The notes: generated by a model not told the origin, from the sequence alone. Shown: positions 9,319-18,800, numbered from the stretch's first letter. The stretch is DNA of 64,000 nucleotides from Streptomyces specialis (GCF_001493375.1 NZ_LN929896.1:62001-126000); one strand, 5' to 3'. Made by a program: numbers and translations.

Positions 9319-9389
9319 TGACAAACGGGGCCTGAGCGCCGCAATTCCGGGTACGGAACCTTGTCCTCGAACTCGCGGGTAAGTAGCGT
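9319..9389 (+). promoter_or_regulatory. Promoter of the lipoprotein gene with TGACAAA box
   Basis: A TGACAAA box (9319-9325, within CACCGGATGACAAAC) lies upstream of a TTGTCC hexamer (9361-9366) and TAGCGT (9384-9389) with a 17-bp spacer. The arrangement resembles the promoters at 12159-12218 and 15744-15803, but the box-to-hexamer distance is 42 instead of 30 bp, about one extra helical turn. Identified by eye. Confidence 0.45.
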
Positions 9390-9424
9390 CGTCCAGCGCT
9401 CACCAATTCACGAAGGAGAGGAAT

Positions 9425-9970
9425 ATGGTGCGACGTCTGATTACCGGTCTGACGCTGGTGTCGGTGGCCGGGATGACGCTGGTCGGCTGTGGCTCGGATA
9501 GCAAAGACGACGAATCGGCTGTCGATTCGGAAGCCCTTGAGTGGGCCGAAAGCTTCTGCGGTCACATTCGGGAAGGCTCGGAGGCTCTGAACCTTCCCGA
9601 AACCGGCTCCACCGACCCCCAGGAGACCAGGGACGACTACGTGGGGTTCCTCGCCAGCCTGTCGGAGCAGCTCGACACCCTCGCCCAGGGCATCGAGAGC
9701 GACGGGCCGCCTCCCGTCGTGAATGGCCAGGAGACGTACGACGTGGCCATGGAGCAGCTCAACGAAGCCAGGGACGCCGTCGCCTCGGCCACCGCCTCCC
9801 TTGAGGAGGCCGAGGTCAGCGAGGACCCGGCCAGTCTCGAAGCCGCGCTGACGGAGGCCGGCGAGAGCATGACGGACCTCCAGGCCTACGGGGGCCCCGA
9901 GGAGACGTTCCGCAACAACCCCGACGTCGTGGCGGCCCTGGAGGAGGCGGAGAACTGCCAGCAGGTCTGA
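9425..9970 (+). CDS. Small secreted lipoprotein, function unknown
   Basis: A 181-aa protein with a lipoprotein signal, MVRRLITGLTLVSVAGMTLVGC, giving the lipobox LVGC. The mature part is acidic and helical (EQLNEARDAVASATASLEEA) with a Cys near the start (SFCGHIRE) and one near the end (ENCQQV), which could form a disulfide. A good ribosome site, GAAGGAGAGG, precedes the ATG. No recognised domain. It is followed by a strong hairpin terminator. Its promoter resembles those of the neighbouring repeat proteins. Confidence 0.8.
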   Translation: MVRRLITGLTLVSVAGMTLVGCGSDSKDDESAVDSEALEWAESFCGHIREGSEALNLPETGSTDPQETRDDYVGFLASLSEQLDTLAQGIESDGPPPVVNGQETYDVAMEQLNEARDAVASATASLEEAEVSEDPASLEAALTEAGESMTDLQAYGGPEETFRNNPDVVAALEEAENCQQV

Positions 9971-9992
9971 CCCCGGCCTCGACCACGGTGAC

Positions 9993-10023
9993 CGGCCCCT
10001 GCCGCAGAACGCGGCGGGGGCCG
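9993..10023 (+). terminator. Hairpin terminator after the lipoprotein gene
   Basis: GC-rich inverted repeat CGGCCCC...GCCGC / GCGGC...GGGGCCG with a 5-base AGAAC loop, starting about 23 bp after the lipoprotein stop. There is no long T-run, as is usual in high-GC actinobacteria. Confidence 0.75.
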
Positions 10024-10193
10024 ATTGCTTGCCCGGCTCACACCCACGCTCGCCCCGCTCGCCGCGCTCGCCATCGCCACTTCCGCGTCGCCCGCGTGAA
10101 TGGTCTCGCCGATGGCCGGTGTGAATCGTCCGTACACATCACCTGTACGCGTCGGGCCCGGGTCGTCGGACCATGAATCGGCACGAACGATAA

Positions 10194-10225
10194 CCGGCCC
10201 CCGCCGCGGATGCGACGGGGGCCGG
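10194..10225 (-). terminator. Hairpin terminator downstream of the repeat protein gene
   Basis: Inverted repeat with arms CCGGCCCCCG and CGGGGGCCGG, about 40 bp beyond the stop of the minus-strand repeat protein gene. It may serve both directions, because another hairpin faces it from the left. Confidence 0.65.
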
Positions 10226-10267
10226 CTAGTTTATCGGTGGTGCTATTTCACCTGTCCTGATTCCGAA

Positions 10268-11824
10268 TTAGGACTTCGGGGTCAGGTTGATGGTGAGGGT
10301 GTTGTTGGCACCGGCCATGAACGGGCTGATGAAGTCGTTCAGCGGACCGCAGCCCTGGACGGCGGAGAGGGCGTACTCGCCGACCAGCTCGCCACCCGAC
10401 AGCGGGTCGAAGAAGTCCGCGGTCGAGTGCAGGTCGATCACGGACGGCTCGACGGTCTTGCAGGTGGCGCCGCCACCGACCGGGATGCCGAACAGCTTCA
10501 CGGACGGAAGCAGGATGTTCATGGTGGAGCTGGAGTTCAGCACACCTTCCTGCAGCGTGCCGGTGGTGGAACCGACCTGCTCGAAGGCGATGTCCGCGGT
10601 GGACGGAAGGAAGCCGAGGAGCTTGAAGCTGCCGGAGGTCTTCGCCAGGTTCAGCTCGGCGTCGAACTCGCCGGACTCCAGGTCGAAGAGGGCGTCCAGG
10701 TCACCACGGATCGGGACGTCGCCGTTCGGGGTGCCGATGTGCGACGTGCCTTCCAGGTTGTAGCCGTACTCGATCGGCTCGCCGCTGCCACCGTCGGTGC
10801 CGTCGGTGCTGCCGTCGTCGGTACCGTCCACAGTCCCGTCGTCGGTGCCATCAACGGTGCCGTCGTCGGTACCGTCCACAGTCCCGTCGTCGGTGCCATC
10901 AACGGTGCCGTCGTCGGTACCGTCCACAGTCCCGTCGTCGGTACCGTCCACAGTCCCGTCGTCGGTGCCATCAACGGTGCCGTCGTCGGTACCGTCCACA
11001 GTCCCGTCGTCGGTGCCATCAACGGTGCCGTCGTCGGTACCGTCCACAGTGCCGTCGTCGGTGCCATCAACGGTGCCGTCGTCGGTACCGTCCACGGTCC
11101 CGTCGTCGGTGCCATCAACGGTGCCGTCGTCGGTACCGTCCACGGTCCCGTCGTCGGTGCCATCAACGGTGCCGTCGTCGGTACCGTCACCGCCGGTGCC
11201 GTCGGTGACCTCGAACTGGGCCAGGACGACGTCCTGACCCGCCACCAGGGTGCAGGCCGACTCGAAGGTCTTCAGACCGGTGGGGTTACCGTCGGCCTTG
11301 CGCGGGGTGAGCGTCAGCACGATGTTGCCGACGGTGATCTCACCCTGGCCGGGCTCGCTGAAGCTGATCTCCGGAGCGTTACCCGAAGCGGTGATGTCGA
11401 ACTCCGTGTACGGCGGAGCCGGCGGGATGTTCTGCTTCGGGACCTCGATCGGCACCTCGAGCGGCAGGTCGAAGCCGGGGGCGGCGATGTTCGCGTTGGC
11501 GATCGCGCTGCCCTCGATGGTGGTGGCGGCCACCGTCTTCAGACCCTGGTGCGTCTTGGCGTTCACCGTGGTGATCGCCTCGATCTCGATGGGCGGCGTC
11601 ATTTCGCCGACCGCGATGCTGCTGGGTATGTCCGAGTTGATCTCCACGCTGATCGGCTGCGTGCCGATGAGCGGGAACGGACACGTGTACTCCAACGTCA
11701 GGGAGACCGGGTCCGCGGATGCGGAGTTTCCGGCCAGGGCGATGAGCCCGCCCCCGACGGGGGGGGAGGCGGAAACCGCCGACACCGCCTTAATCCGTCG
11801 TGCTTTCCTCGTATGAGCTCCCAT
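10268..11824 (-). CDS. Secreted DUF6801-like protein with a DGTDDGTV repeat tract
   Basis: A 518-aa exported protein. The N-terminal signal runs to about NSASADP. A beta-rich DUF6801-like domain (starting PVSLTLEYTCPFPLIGTQ) is nearly identical in stretches to the divergent gene at 12322. A highly acidic tract of about 16 copies of the octapeptide DGTDDGTV follows, then a second beta-rich C-terminal domain with Cys residues (GGGATCKTVEPSV, AVQGCGPLNDF). There is no LAXTG anchor, so it is probably released or held non-covalently. The start has GAGAGG upstream. The paralogue pair looks like a duplication followed by repeat and C-terminal divergence. Function unknown; Asp-rich repeats suggest calcium or cation binding. 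Confidence 0.85.
   Translation of the reverse strand: MGAHTRKARRIKAVSAVSASPPVGGGLIALAGNSASADPVSLTLEYTCPFPLIGTQPISVEINSDIPSSIAVGEMTPPIEIEAITTVNAKTHQGLKTVAATTIEGSAIANANIAAPGFDLPLEVPIEVPKQNIPPAPPYTEFDITASGNAPEISFSEPGQGEITVGNIVLTLTPRKADGNPTGLKTFESACTLVAGQDVVLAQFEVTDGTGGDGTDDGTVDGTDDGTVDGTDDGTVDGTDDGTVDGTDDGTVDGTDDGTVDGTDDGTVDGTDDGTVDGTDDGTVDGTDDGTVDGTDDGTVDGTDDGTVDGTDDGTVDGTDDGTVDGTDDGTVDGTDDGSTDGTDGGSGEPIEYGYNLEGTSHIGTPNGDVPIRGDLDALFDLESGEFDAELNLAKTSGSFKLLGFLPSTADIAFEQVGSTTGTLQEGVLNSSSTMNILLPSVKLFGIPVGGGATCKTVEPSVIDLHSTADFFDPLSGGELVGEYALSAVQGCGPLNDFISPFMAGANNTLTINLTPKS
10800..11190 (-). repeat. 24-bp coding tandem repeat (DGTDDGTV)
   Basis: A tandem array with a 24-bp basic unit encodes Asp-Gly-Thr-Asp-Asp-Gly-Thr-Val. 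Synonymous variation between units (for example cagtc versus cggtg at the Val codon) forms alternating 48-bp super-units. It is in frame within the secreted protein gene. Such arrays are prone to length change and to assembly collapse, so the copy number in this window may be unreliable. Confidence 0.9.
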
Positions 11825-11946
11825 GAGCTACCTCTCGTGTAGCGAGAGAGAGACACCGAGTGATGCCGCTCGCTTCGCTGAGAACGGATCGCCTACTGAG
11901 CACGTAATCGCTCGGATAAACCGATCCGACCACGTTTCCGGGCCGT

Positions 11947-11975
11947 AAACTACTTCCCGGTATTTCGGCGGTCAA
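11947..11975 (-). promoter_or_regulatory. Promoter of the minus-strand repeat protein gene
   Basis: Read on the minus strand: TTGACC (11975-11970), a 17-bp spacer containing ATACC, then TAGTTT (11952-11947) followed by ACGG. The same order and bases appear in the promoters at 12189-12218 and 15774-15803. The predicted leader is about 115 bases. Confidence 0.6.
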
Positions 11976-12158
11976 GGTGTGTCACAGCAATCTCGCCCGG
12001 CCATCCTGAACAGGGCCTTTTCTTGTGGCCGGGTGAGCAACGACACACGCCTCCTTCATCACAGGAGGCCAACGTGCCATGTCTGGCGCCGCCTTGCGGC
12101 CTGGCGCGACGGATTGAGCACCGGATGACAAATTCCGGGGACGGAGTACTCACCCGGA

Positions 12159-12218
12159 TGACAAATCACCAAGAGGGGGTCACAACCCTTGACCCCACTG
12201 GATACCCGTGAGTAGTTT
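12159..12218 (+). promoter_or_regulatory. Promoter of the LAXTG repeat protein gene with TGACAAA box
   Basis: A TGACAAA box (12159-12165) begins exactly 30 bp before TTGACC (12189-12194). An 18-bp spacer containing GGATACC leads to TAGTTT (12213-12218) and then ACCGG. The PKS promoter has the same box, spacing and spacer motif. An extra GGATGACAAA copy lies 33 bp further upstream. Confidence 0.65.
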
Positions 12219-12321
12219 ACCGGTCCGCAACGTAAGTGGCCGGGTGGGATGCACCACAACGAGGTTTTCCGGGGGCTCGGGATTCACACTCGTGTCAATG
12301 GGCGAAGATGAAGGGCTCTAG

Positions 12322-13611
12322 ATGGCTACTCACAAGAAATCGGGAAGGACCAGGGCTGCCGCGGCCCTGGCCGCGTCCACTGTCGCCGCCGGCGGGTTCA
12401 TGGTCGTCGCCGGGATGGGCACGGCCTCGGCGGAGCCGGTTTCTCTGACGCTGGAGTACAAGTGTCCGTTCCCGCTCATCGGCACGCAGCCGATCAGCGT
12501 GGAGATCAACTCGGACATCCCCAGCAGCATCGCGGTCGGTGAGATGACGCCGCCGATCGCGATCGAGGCGATCACCACGGTGAACGCCAAGACGCACCAG
12601 GGTCTGAAGACGGTGGCCGCCACCACCATCGAGGGCAGCGCTGTCGCCAACGCGAACATCACCGCCCCCGGCTTCGAGCTGCCGCTCGAGGTGCCGATCA
12701 CGGTTCCGAAGCAGGACATCCCGCCGGCGCCGCCGTACACGGAGTTCGACATCACCGCCGGTGGCGACGCTCCGGAGATCAGCTTCAGCGAGCCTGGCCA
12801 CGGCGAGATCACCGTTGGCAACATCCTTCTGACCCTGACCCCGAAGAAGGCCGACGGTTCGCAGACCGGGCTCAAGACCTTCGACGCCGCCTGCACCCTC
12901 TCCCCGGGTCAGGACGTCGTCCTGGCCGAGTTCGAGGTCACCGACGGCACCGGCGGTGACGGCACCACGGACGACGGCACGACCGACGACGGGACCACCG
13001 ACGACGGCACGACCGACGACGGCACGACCGACGACGGGACCACCGACGACGGGACCACCGACGACGGGACCACCGACGACGGCACCACCGACGACGGCAC
13101 GACCGACGACGGGACCACCGACGACGGCACGACCGACGACGGCACGACCGACGACGGGACCACCGACGACGGCACGACCGACGACGGCACGACCGACGAC
13201 GGCACGACCGACGACGGCACGACCGACGACGGGACCACCGACGACGGGACCACCGACGACGGCACCACCGACGACGGCACCACCGACGACGGCACCACCG
13301 ACGACGGCACCACCGACGACGGCACCACCACCGACGGCACCACCACCGACGGCACCACCACCGACGGCACCACCACCGACGGCACCACCACCGACGGCAC
13401 CAGCGTCACCGGCGGGACGAGCAGCATCGGCGGCTCCTCCACCAGCGGTGGCGTGAGCGGCACCCAGCTCGGTGGCGGCGGCGGTCTCGCCCAGACCGGT
13501 TCGTCGAACAACACCCCGCTGATGATCGTGGGCGCGGCGACCATGCTCGCGGGTGGCGCCGCCTTCCGCGTTCTGCCCCGCCTGATGGCCCGCCGGACCG
13601 AGACCGCCTGA
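12322..13611 (+). CDS. LAXTG-anchored DUF6801-like surface protein with a TTDDG repeat stalk
   Basis: The 429-aa product has a signal peptide MATHKKSGRTRAAAALAAST... ending near TASAEP. A DUF6801-like domain (about residues 35-210) is close to that of the divergent paralogue. Next comes a stalk of 24 TTDDG and 5 TTTDG units, then a Gly/Ser linker, the sortase motif LAQTG (residues 389-393), a hydrophobic helix and an RRTETA tail. LAXTG is the motif used by class E sortases of high-GC actinobacteria, so the protein is predicted to be covalently fixed to peptidoglycan with the stalk holding the N-terminal domain outward. A near-perfect hairpin terminator follows. Ligand unknown. Confidence 0.9.
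   Translation: MATHKKSGRTRAAAALAASTVAAGGFMVVAGMGTASAEPVSLTLEYKCPFPLIGTQPISVEINSDIPSSIAVGEMTPPIAIEAITTVNAKTHQGLKTVAATTIEGSAVANANITAPGFELPLEVPITVPKQDIPPAPPYTEFDITAGGDAPEISFSEPGHGEITVGNILLTLTPKKADGSQTGLKTFDAACTLSPGQDVVLAEFEVTDGTGGDGTTDDGTTDDGTTDDGTTDDGTTDDGTTDDGTTDDGTTDDGTTDDGTTDDGTTDDGTTDDGTTDDGTTDDGTTDDGTTDDGTTDDGTTDDGTTDDGTTDDGTTDDGTTDDGTTDDGTTDDGTTTDGTTTDGTTTDGTTTDGTTTDGTSVTGGTSSIGGSSTSGGVSGTQLGGGGGLAQTGSSNNTPLMIVGAATMLAGGAAFRVLPRLMARRTETA
12961..13395 (+). repeat. 15-bp coding tandem repeat (TTDDG / TTTDG stalk)
   Basis: Twenty-four in-phase 15-bp units encode Gly-Thr-Thr-Asp-Asp, with synonymous gggacc/ggcacg/ggcacc variants, followed by five units encoding Thr-Thr-Thr-Asp-Gly. The array forms the stalk of the anchored surface protein. 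Copy number may be unstable or mis-assembled. Confidence 0.92.
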
Positions 13612-13644
13612 CCCGACGGTCCAGCACCATCGCGCCCAACAGCA

Positions 13645-13686
13645 CGACAAGGGGCCCGGAGCGGATTCGCTCCGGGCCCCTTGTCG
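13645..13686 (+). terminator. Strong bidirectional hairpin terminator
   Basis: A perfect 19-bp stem (CGACAAGGGGCCCGGAGCG with its complement) and a GATT loop lie 33 bp after the surface-protein stop and just before the converging HTTM gene end. It probably terminates both. Confidence 0.9.
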
Positions 13687-13708
13687 TGTGCGGTGGGGCC
13701 GACTCCCG

Positions 13709-14899
13709 TCAGGCGGGCTGACCTTCGGGCACCGGCTCCTTCTCTCCCGCCGGCTCGTCCGCCGGCTCCTTCCGCCGCGGCGGAATGCGCCGGAAGAGTC
13801 CGCGGACCCGGCCGTCCAGGGCCAGGAGGAAGACGGTGGGCAGGAAGACGATGTCGGCGGCGATCATCGCCATGGAGAAGAACGGCAGGCCGAGCAGGAT
13901 GCCGATCCCGATGTGCTCCAGGATCAGGGCACCGAGCAGCACGTTCTTCACCTTGCGGTTGAGCACCGTGAACGGGAAGGCGACCTGGACGATGACCGTG
14001 CCGTAGCTCATCAGCAGCACCATCAGGCTGTTGTCCGACAGTTGCTCGGAGATCTCGGGCCAGGGCGAGAAGTAGTCCAGCCGCATCGAGTAGTAGACCG
14101 CGACGCCTTCCTGCCACAGTGAACCCTGGATCTTGTACCAGCCGGCCGTCGCGTAGACGAAGCAGACCTCGGCCATCATGATCAACAGAACGGCGTTGTG
14201 GGCGAGGTTGGCCATCATATCGGCGACGGCGCGCGGTTCGCCGTTCTCCCGGCGGTTGACCAGCCACCACACCGCCTGTACCGCCCACAGGCCCCACAGG
14301 GCGCCGCCCCAGCCCAGCCGGTCCAGGTGGCCGGCGACGGTGGCGGCCACGAGCGCCGCTCCGGCCGCCACCCACAGGCCGATGCCCGTGACGTCGACGG
14401 ATCTCTCTCCGCGACGTGCCCGGCGGCGCGCGTCGAGCGACCAGACCTGGGCGCAGCGGGTGAGCACCAGATAGATGGCCATGATGCGGAGGATGTTCTC
14501 GCCGCCGCCGATCAGGTACTGGTTGCGTGCCTGGAACGACACGACCATCACCGTGAAGAGGACGGACATGAGGCGGGTGCGCCAGCCGATGACCATGCAG
14601 AAGGAGGCGATCACGGCCAGGGCGTAGGCGAGTTCGAACCACAGATCGGAGCCGGACCACAGCAGGACGGTGAACCCGTCCGAGTTGGCCACCGCCCGCT
14701 CGGCGAGGTCGATGCCCCACGGGCCGTCCGGGCCCCAGAGTTCGTGCCGGTGGGGGATCTCGCGCAGCAGATAACAGAGGAAGGTGAGCGATATGCCGAT
14801 CCGGACGATCGCTGACTGATAGGAGCCGAACGCGCGGCTCGCCGCCAACTCCAGCCAGGGACGGATCAGACGGCTCTCGGTGTCGGCGGTCGCGCTCAC
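13709..14899 (-). CDS. HTTM domain integral membrane protein
   Basis: A 396-aa polytopic protein with many hydrophobic helices and the HTTM-type pattern seen in vitamin K gamma-carboxylase-like proteins (ENILRIMAIYLVLTRCAQVWS; YATAGWYKIQGSLWQEGVAVYY). The cytosolic C-terminus is charged (RRIPPRRKEPADEPAGEKE). Its start overlaps the stop of the DUF5819-like gene by 4 bp, and the two are a recurrent Streptomyces pair. The biochemical role of the bacterial family is not established. It lies between the anchored surface protein and the lipid synthase. Confidence 0.85.
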   Translation of the reverse strand: MSATADTESRLIRPWLELAASRAFGSYQSAIVRIGISLTFLCYLLREIPHRHELWGPDGPWGIDLAERAVANSDGFTVLLWSGSDLWFELAYALAVIASFCMVIGWRTRLMSVLFTVMVVSFQARNQYLIGGGENILRIMAIYLVLTRCAQVWSLDARRRARRGERSVDVTGIGLWVAAGAALVAATVAGHLDRLGWGGALWGLWAVQAVWWLVNRRENGEPRAVADMMANLAHNAVLLIMMAEVCFVYATAGWYKIQGSLWQEGVAVYYSMRLDYFSPWPEISEQLSDNSLMVLLMSYGTVIVQVAFPFTVLNRKVKNVLLGALILEHIGIGILLGLPFFSMAMIAADIVFLPTVFLLALDGRVRGLFRRIPPRRKEPADEPAGEKEPVPEGQPA

Positions 14900-15636
14900 G
14901 ATGCCTCCTGGTCACTCATGTCGTCCCGCACGTCGTCCGGGTAGTCCGAAGGGCGGACGGTCCACCAGTCCAGCTCGCGGTAGCTCGGAAGGGTGCTGAC
15001 GGTCTCTCCGGTCCAGCCCGGCGGCTGGATGGACCGGGTGACGGCACGGACCTGTACACGCTCGATGTCGGCGATATCGATGTCGCCGCCCTCCCCGCCC
15101 AGCCGCAGCAGCGCCATACGGTGCAGGTAGCTCTCCAGGAGCAGCCCGTTCTCCGTCATGGCGTGGCCCTCGTCGTCGTGCGTGTCGGTATAAAGGGTCC
15201 AGACACGCCGCAGTTGGGCCTGCGAGGTGGTGCTGGGTAGTAGGTTGTGCTCGATGTCGTCCATGTCCTGCTGGGTCATGTCCAGCCACGGAGTGGTGTC
15301 GAGAGTGCCGTCGTCCCGGCGGAACTCCGCACGGGCCTCCACATGGATATTGCTCCGAGGTGGATTCGGCGCGAACAGCTTCCAGTTCCGGGAAAATTCC
15401 GGGCTGATGTAGTCGCGGATCGTGTCGCCGTACTCGTCGGAGACAGTATTCGTCGGCGCGACGTAGAAGAAAATATTCCCCATATGCCAGACGCCGGCCA
15501 GGACGATTACCACCGCGGCGAAGGCCACGGTGAGACGACCCGGCAGCGAGAGCGCGCCGAACCCGGGTGGCCCGGTGCGCGTGGAGGCGTTAGGCGCTGC
15601 GGCCTCGGGCGGTTCCATGCTATGCGGCTCTCCCAT
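14896..15636 (-). CDS. DUF5819-like membrane-anchored protein
   Basis: A 246-aa protein with a cytosolic N-terminus, one transmembrane helix (LTVAFAAVVIVLAGVWHMGN), and an extracytoplasmic domain containing the typical NWKLFAPNPPRSNIHVEARA segment. It is translationally coupled to the HTTM protein downstream, suggesting a complex. A second ATG at 15618 has a better-placed GGGAG and may be the true start, removing six residues. It is divergent from the PKS operon. Function unknown. Confidence 0.8.
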   Translation of the reverse strand: MGEPHSMEPPEAAAPNASTRTGPPGFGALSLPGRLTVAFAAVVIVLAGVWHMGNIFFYVAPTNTVSDEYGDTIRDYISPEFSRNWKLFAPNPPRSNIHVEARAEFRRDDGTLDTTPWLDMTQQDMDDIEHNLLPSTTSQAQLRRVWTLYTDTHDDEGHAMTENGLLLESYLHRMALLRLGGEGGDIDIADIERVQVRAVTRSIQPPGWTGETVSTLPSYRELDWWTVRPSDYPDDVRDDMSDQEAS

Positions 15637-15743
15637 GTCCTATGAAGTTCCGGCACCATACGCTCCCCTACCTGTGGGAACCCCTACTCTGTGGCACCCT
15701 TGGCCGCAGGTGACAACCCCCACGGCAGGACTACTCATTCGCA

Positions 15744-15803
15744 TGACAAAAAAAATCGGGTGTCGAAAGCTCCTTGACCTTGTTCGATACCGCCGAGTAG
15801 TTT
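15744..15803 (+). promoter_or_regulatory. Promoter of the PUFA-type PKS operon with TGACAAA box
   Basis: TGACAAA (15744-15750) begins 30 bp before TTGACC (15774-15779). An 18-bp spacer with GATACC and GAG leads to TAGTTT (15798-15803), followed by TCCGG. This matches the surface-protein promoter position for position in all the named elements. The leader to the PKS ATG is about 30 bases. Confidence 0.65.
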
Positions 15804-15841
15804 TCCGGTTTTGAAATCCCCCCGCATGCACTTGGAGTGCC

Positions 15842-18800
15842 ATGTCGCCCGATTCACACAATCCCCATATTGTCATCGGCGTCAGTCCGTTCGGGAAACC
15901 TGATGCGCGGCTCACCGCCGCTGTGTGCCGGGCCGGCGGGCTGGGAATTCTCGATCTAGGGGCCGGTGACCGGAGGGCGCTGGAGGCGCTCGCGAGCGTC
16001 CGCGAATGGGTTCGCGGGCCATTCGGTGTCCGTGTTTCGGCCGGTTGCGCGCTGGGGCCCGAGGAGTTGGCCGGGCAGGCGGAGTTGACGGTGGTGCTGA
16101 GCGCGGGCGCGCCCTGGCAGCCGCGTGACCTGCCGGAGGGCTGGCGGGTGCTGGCCGAGGTGACGAGCGCCGACGAGGCGGGGCGGGCCGTCGCGGCCGG
16201 GGCCCACGGGCTGATCGCGCGCGGCAGTGAGAACGGGGGCAGGATCGGGTCCCTGAGCACTTTTGTGCTCCTGCAACGACTGCTGGCCGACCCGGGGCTG
16301 GGTGTGCCGGTGTGGGCCGCCGGGGGAATCGGCCCGCGCACGGCCGCCGCGGCGGTGGCTGGCGGCGCGGCCGGCGTGGTGCTGGAGACGCAGCTCTCGC
16401 TTCTGGAGGAGTCGGGGCTCCCGGAGGACACGGCCGCCGCGGTCCGCCGCATGGACGGCACGGAGACGATGGTCGTGGACGGCGTGCGCGTGCTGCGCCG
16501 CCGCGATGTGCAGGAGGGGCACGCGGAGCCGCTGCCGGTCGGGCAGGACGCCTGGCAGGCCCGGCGCTTCGCGGACGACTGGGGCAACGTCGCCCGCGCG
16601 GTCCGCGCGGTGCTGACGGCCGTCGAGGAGACGTTCGCGGACGACCGCGCCGCGGCGGCGCTGCGTCCCGGCTCCCCGATGAGCCGCGCGCTCGGCACCG
16701 CCCTGCCCGTGGTGCAGGGGCCGATGACGCGGGTCAGCGACCAGCCGCGGTTCGCCGCCGAGGTGGCGCGCGAGGGCGGCCTGCCGATGCTGGCCCTCGC
16801 GCTGGCCACCGGCGAGCAGACCCGGGCGCTGCTGACCGAGACCCAGGCGGCGCTGGGCGACCGTTCCTGGGGCGTGGGGCTGCTCGGCTTCGCCGACGAG
16901 GAGCTGCGGACCGCGCAGATCGCGGAGGTCCTGGAACGGCGGCCGACGCACGCGATCATCGCGGGCGGGCGCCCCGCGCAGGCCGCCGCGCTGGAGCAGG
17001 CAGGGATCAGAGCGTTCCTGCATGTGCCGACGCCGGGGCTGCTCAAGCAGTTCCTGGAGGCGGGCGTGCGCCGGTTCGTCTTCGAGGGGTCCGAGTGCGG
17101 GGGGCACGTCGGGCCCCTCAGCAGCTTCTCGCTCTGGGAGGCGCAGCTCGCCGTCATCGAGCGGTTCGTCGCGCAGGCGGCGGACGGCGACGAGACGGCC
17201 GCGACGCTGGAGCTGCTGTTCGCCGGCGGTATCCACGACGAGCGGTCCTCGGCGATGATCGCCGCGCTCGCCGCGCCGCTGACGGCGCGCGGTGCGGCGG
17301 CCGGTGTCCTGATGGGCACCGCGTACCTGTTCACCGAGCAGGCCGTGAGCTGCGGGGCGATCGGTGAGGTGTTCCAGCGGCAGGTGATCTCGGCCGAGGC
17401 CACGGACCTGCTGGAGACCGCTCCCGGGCACGCCACGCGCTGCGTCAGCAGCCCGTTCACCGAGGAGTTCACCTCCGCGCGGGAGCGGCTGCGCGCCGAG
17501 GGCGTGCCGGACCGGGAGGCGTGGCAGGAGCTGGAGAAGCTCAACCTGGGCCGGCTGCGCATCGCGAGCAAGGGCATCGAGCGGGTCGGTGACGAACTGC
17601 GGGAGACCGGCGAGGACCGCCAGCTCACCGCGGGGATGTTCATGGCCGGTGAGGTGGCGGTGCTGCGGTCGCGGCTGACGTCGATCGGCGAGCTGCACCA
17701 CGCGGTCGGCCCGGCCGCCGCGGAGTTCCTGGCCGGCAGCGCCGCGCTGGTGCGCGAGCGGCTCGGCCTGACCGCCGAGCCCGAGCCCGAGCCGGCGCCG
17801 GAGCCGCTGGACATCGCCGTCGTCGGCATGGCCTGCATGTTCCCCGACGCCGCCGACCTCGGGGAGTTCTGGGCGAATGTGCTGTCCGGCCACGACGCGG
17901 TCACCGAGGTCCCGGCGGACCGCTGGGACCCGGAGGTGTACTACTCGGCTGAGCGGGCCGACGCCACCACGCCGTCGAAGTGGGGCGGGTTCCTGCCGCG
18001 CATCCCGTTCGACCCGCTGTCCTACGGGATACCGCCCGCGACGCTGCGGAGCATCGAGCCGGTGCAGTTGCTGGCTCTGGAGGCCGCGCGCCGCACGCTG
18101 ACCGACGCCGGGTACGACGACCGGCCGTTCGACCGCGCCAGGACCTCCGTGATCTTCGGTGCCGAGGCGGGCAGCGACCTGTCGCAGGCGGCGACGCTGC
18201 GCGCGGTGCTGCCGTCCTACCTGGACTCGATGCCGGACGCCCTGGCCGAGCAGCTCCCGACGCTCACCGAGGACTCGTTCCCGGGCATGCTGTCCAACGT
18301 CATCGCGGGCCGGATCGCCAACCGTCTGGACCTCGGCGGCGCCAACTACACGGTGGACGCGGCCTGTGCCTCGTCGCTCGCGGCGCTGGACGCGGCCTGC
18401 AAGGAGCTGACGGCGGGGTCGAGCGACCTCGTGCTGTGCGGCGGCGCCGACCTGCACAACAGCGTCAACGACTACCTGCTGTTCGCCTCGGTCGGCGCCC
18501 TGTCGCCCACCGGCCGGTCCCGGACGTTCGACGCGGACGCCGACGGCATCGCGCTGGGCGAGGGCATCGCCTGCGTGGCGCTGAAGCGGCTGTCGGACGC
18601 CGAGCGGGACGGCGACAAGATCTACGCCGTCATCAAGGGCGTCGGCGCCTCCAGCGACGGCCGCGCGCGCGGCCTGACGGCTCCCCGCCCCGAGGGGCAG
18701 CGCGCCGCCCTGGAGCGGGCCTACCGCAACGCGGGCGTCTCCCCCGCCGCCGTGGGCCTCGTCGAGGCGCACGGCACCGGGACCGTGGTCGGTGACCGCA

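Larger units (their letters stand above)
11825..12321. promoter_or_regulatory. Divergent intergenic region between the two repeat-protein genes
   Basis: About 500 bp without a supported gene, holding back-to-back promoters for the paralogous surface proteins. Two GGATGACAAA boxes lie at about 12124-12132 and 12157-12165. The short reading frames here have no convincing coding character. Confidence 0.6.

Noticed and set aside
10800..13395. CRISPR array
   Set aside because: The repeats are short, contiguous, in frame with coding sequence and have no spacers.
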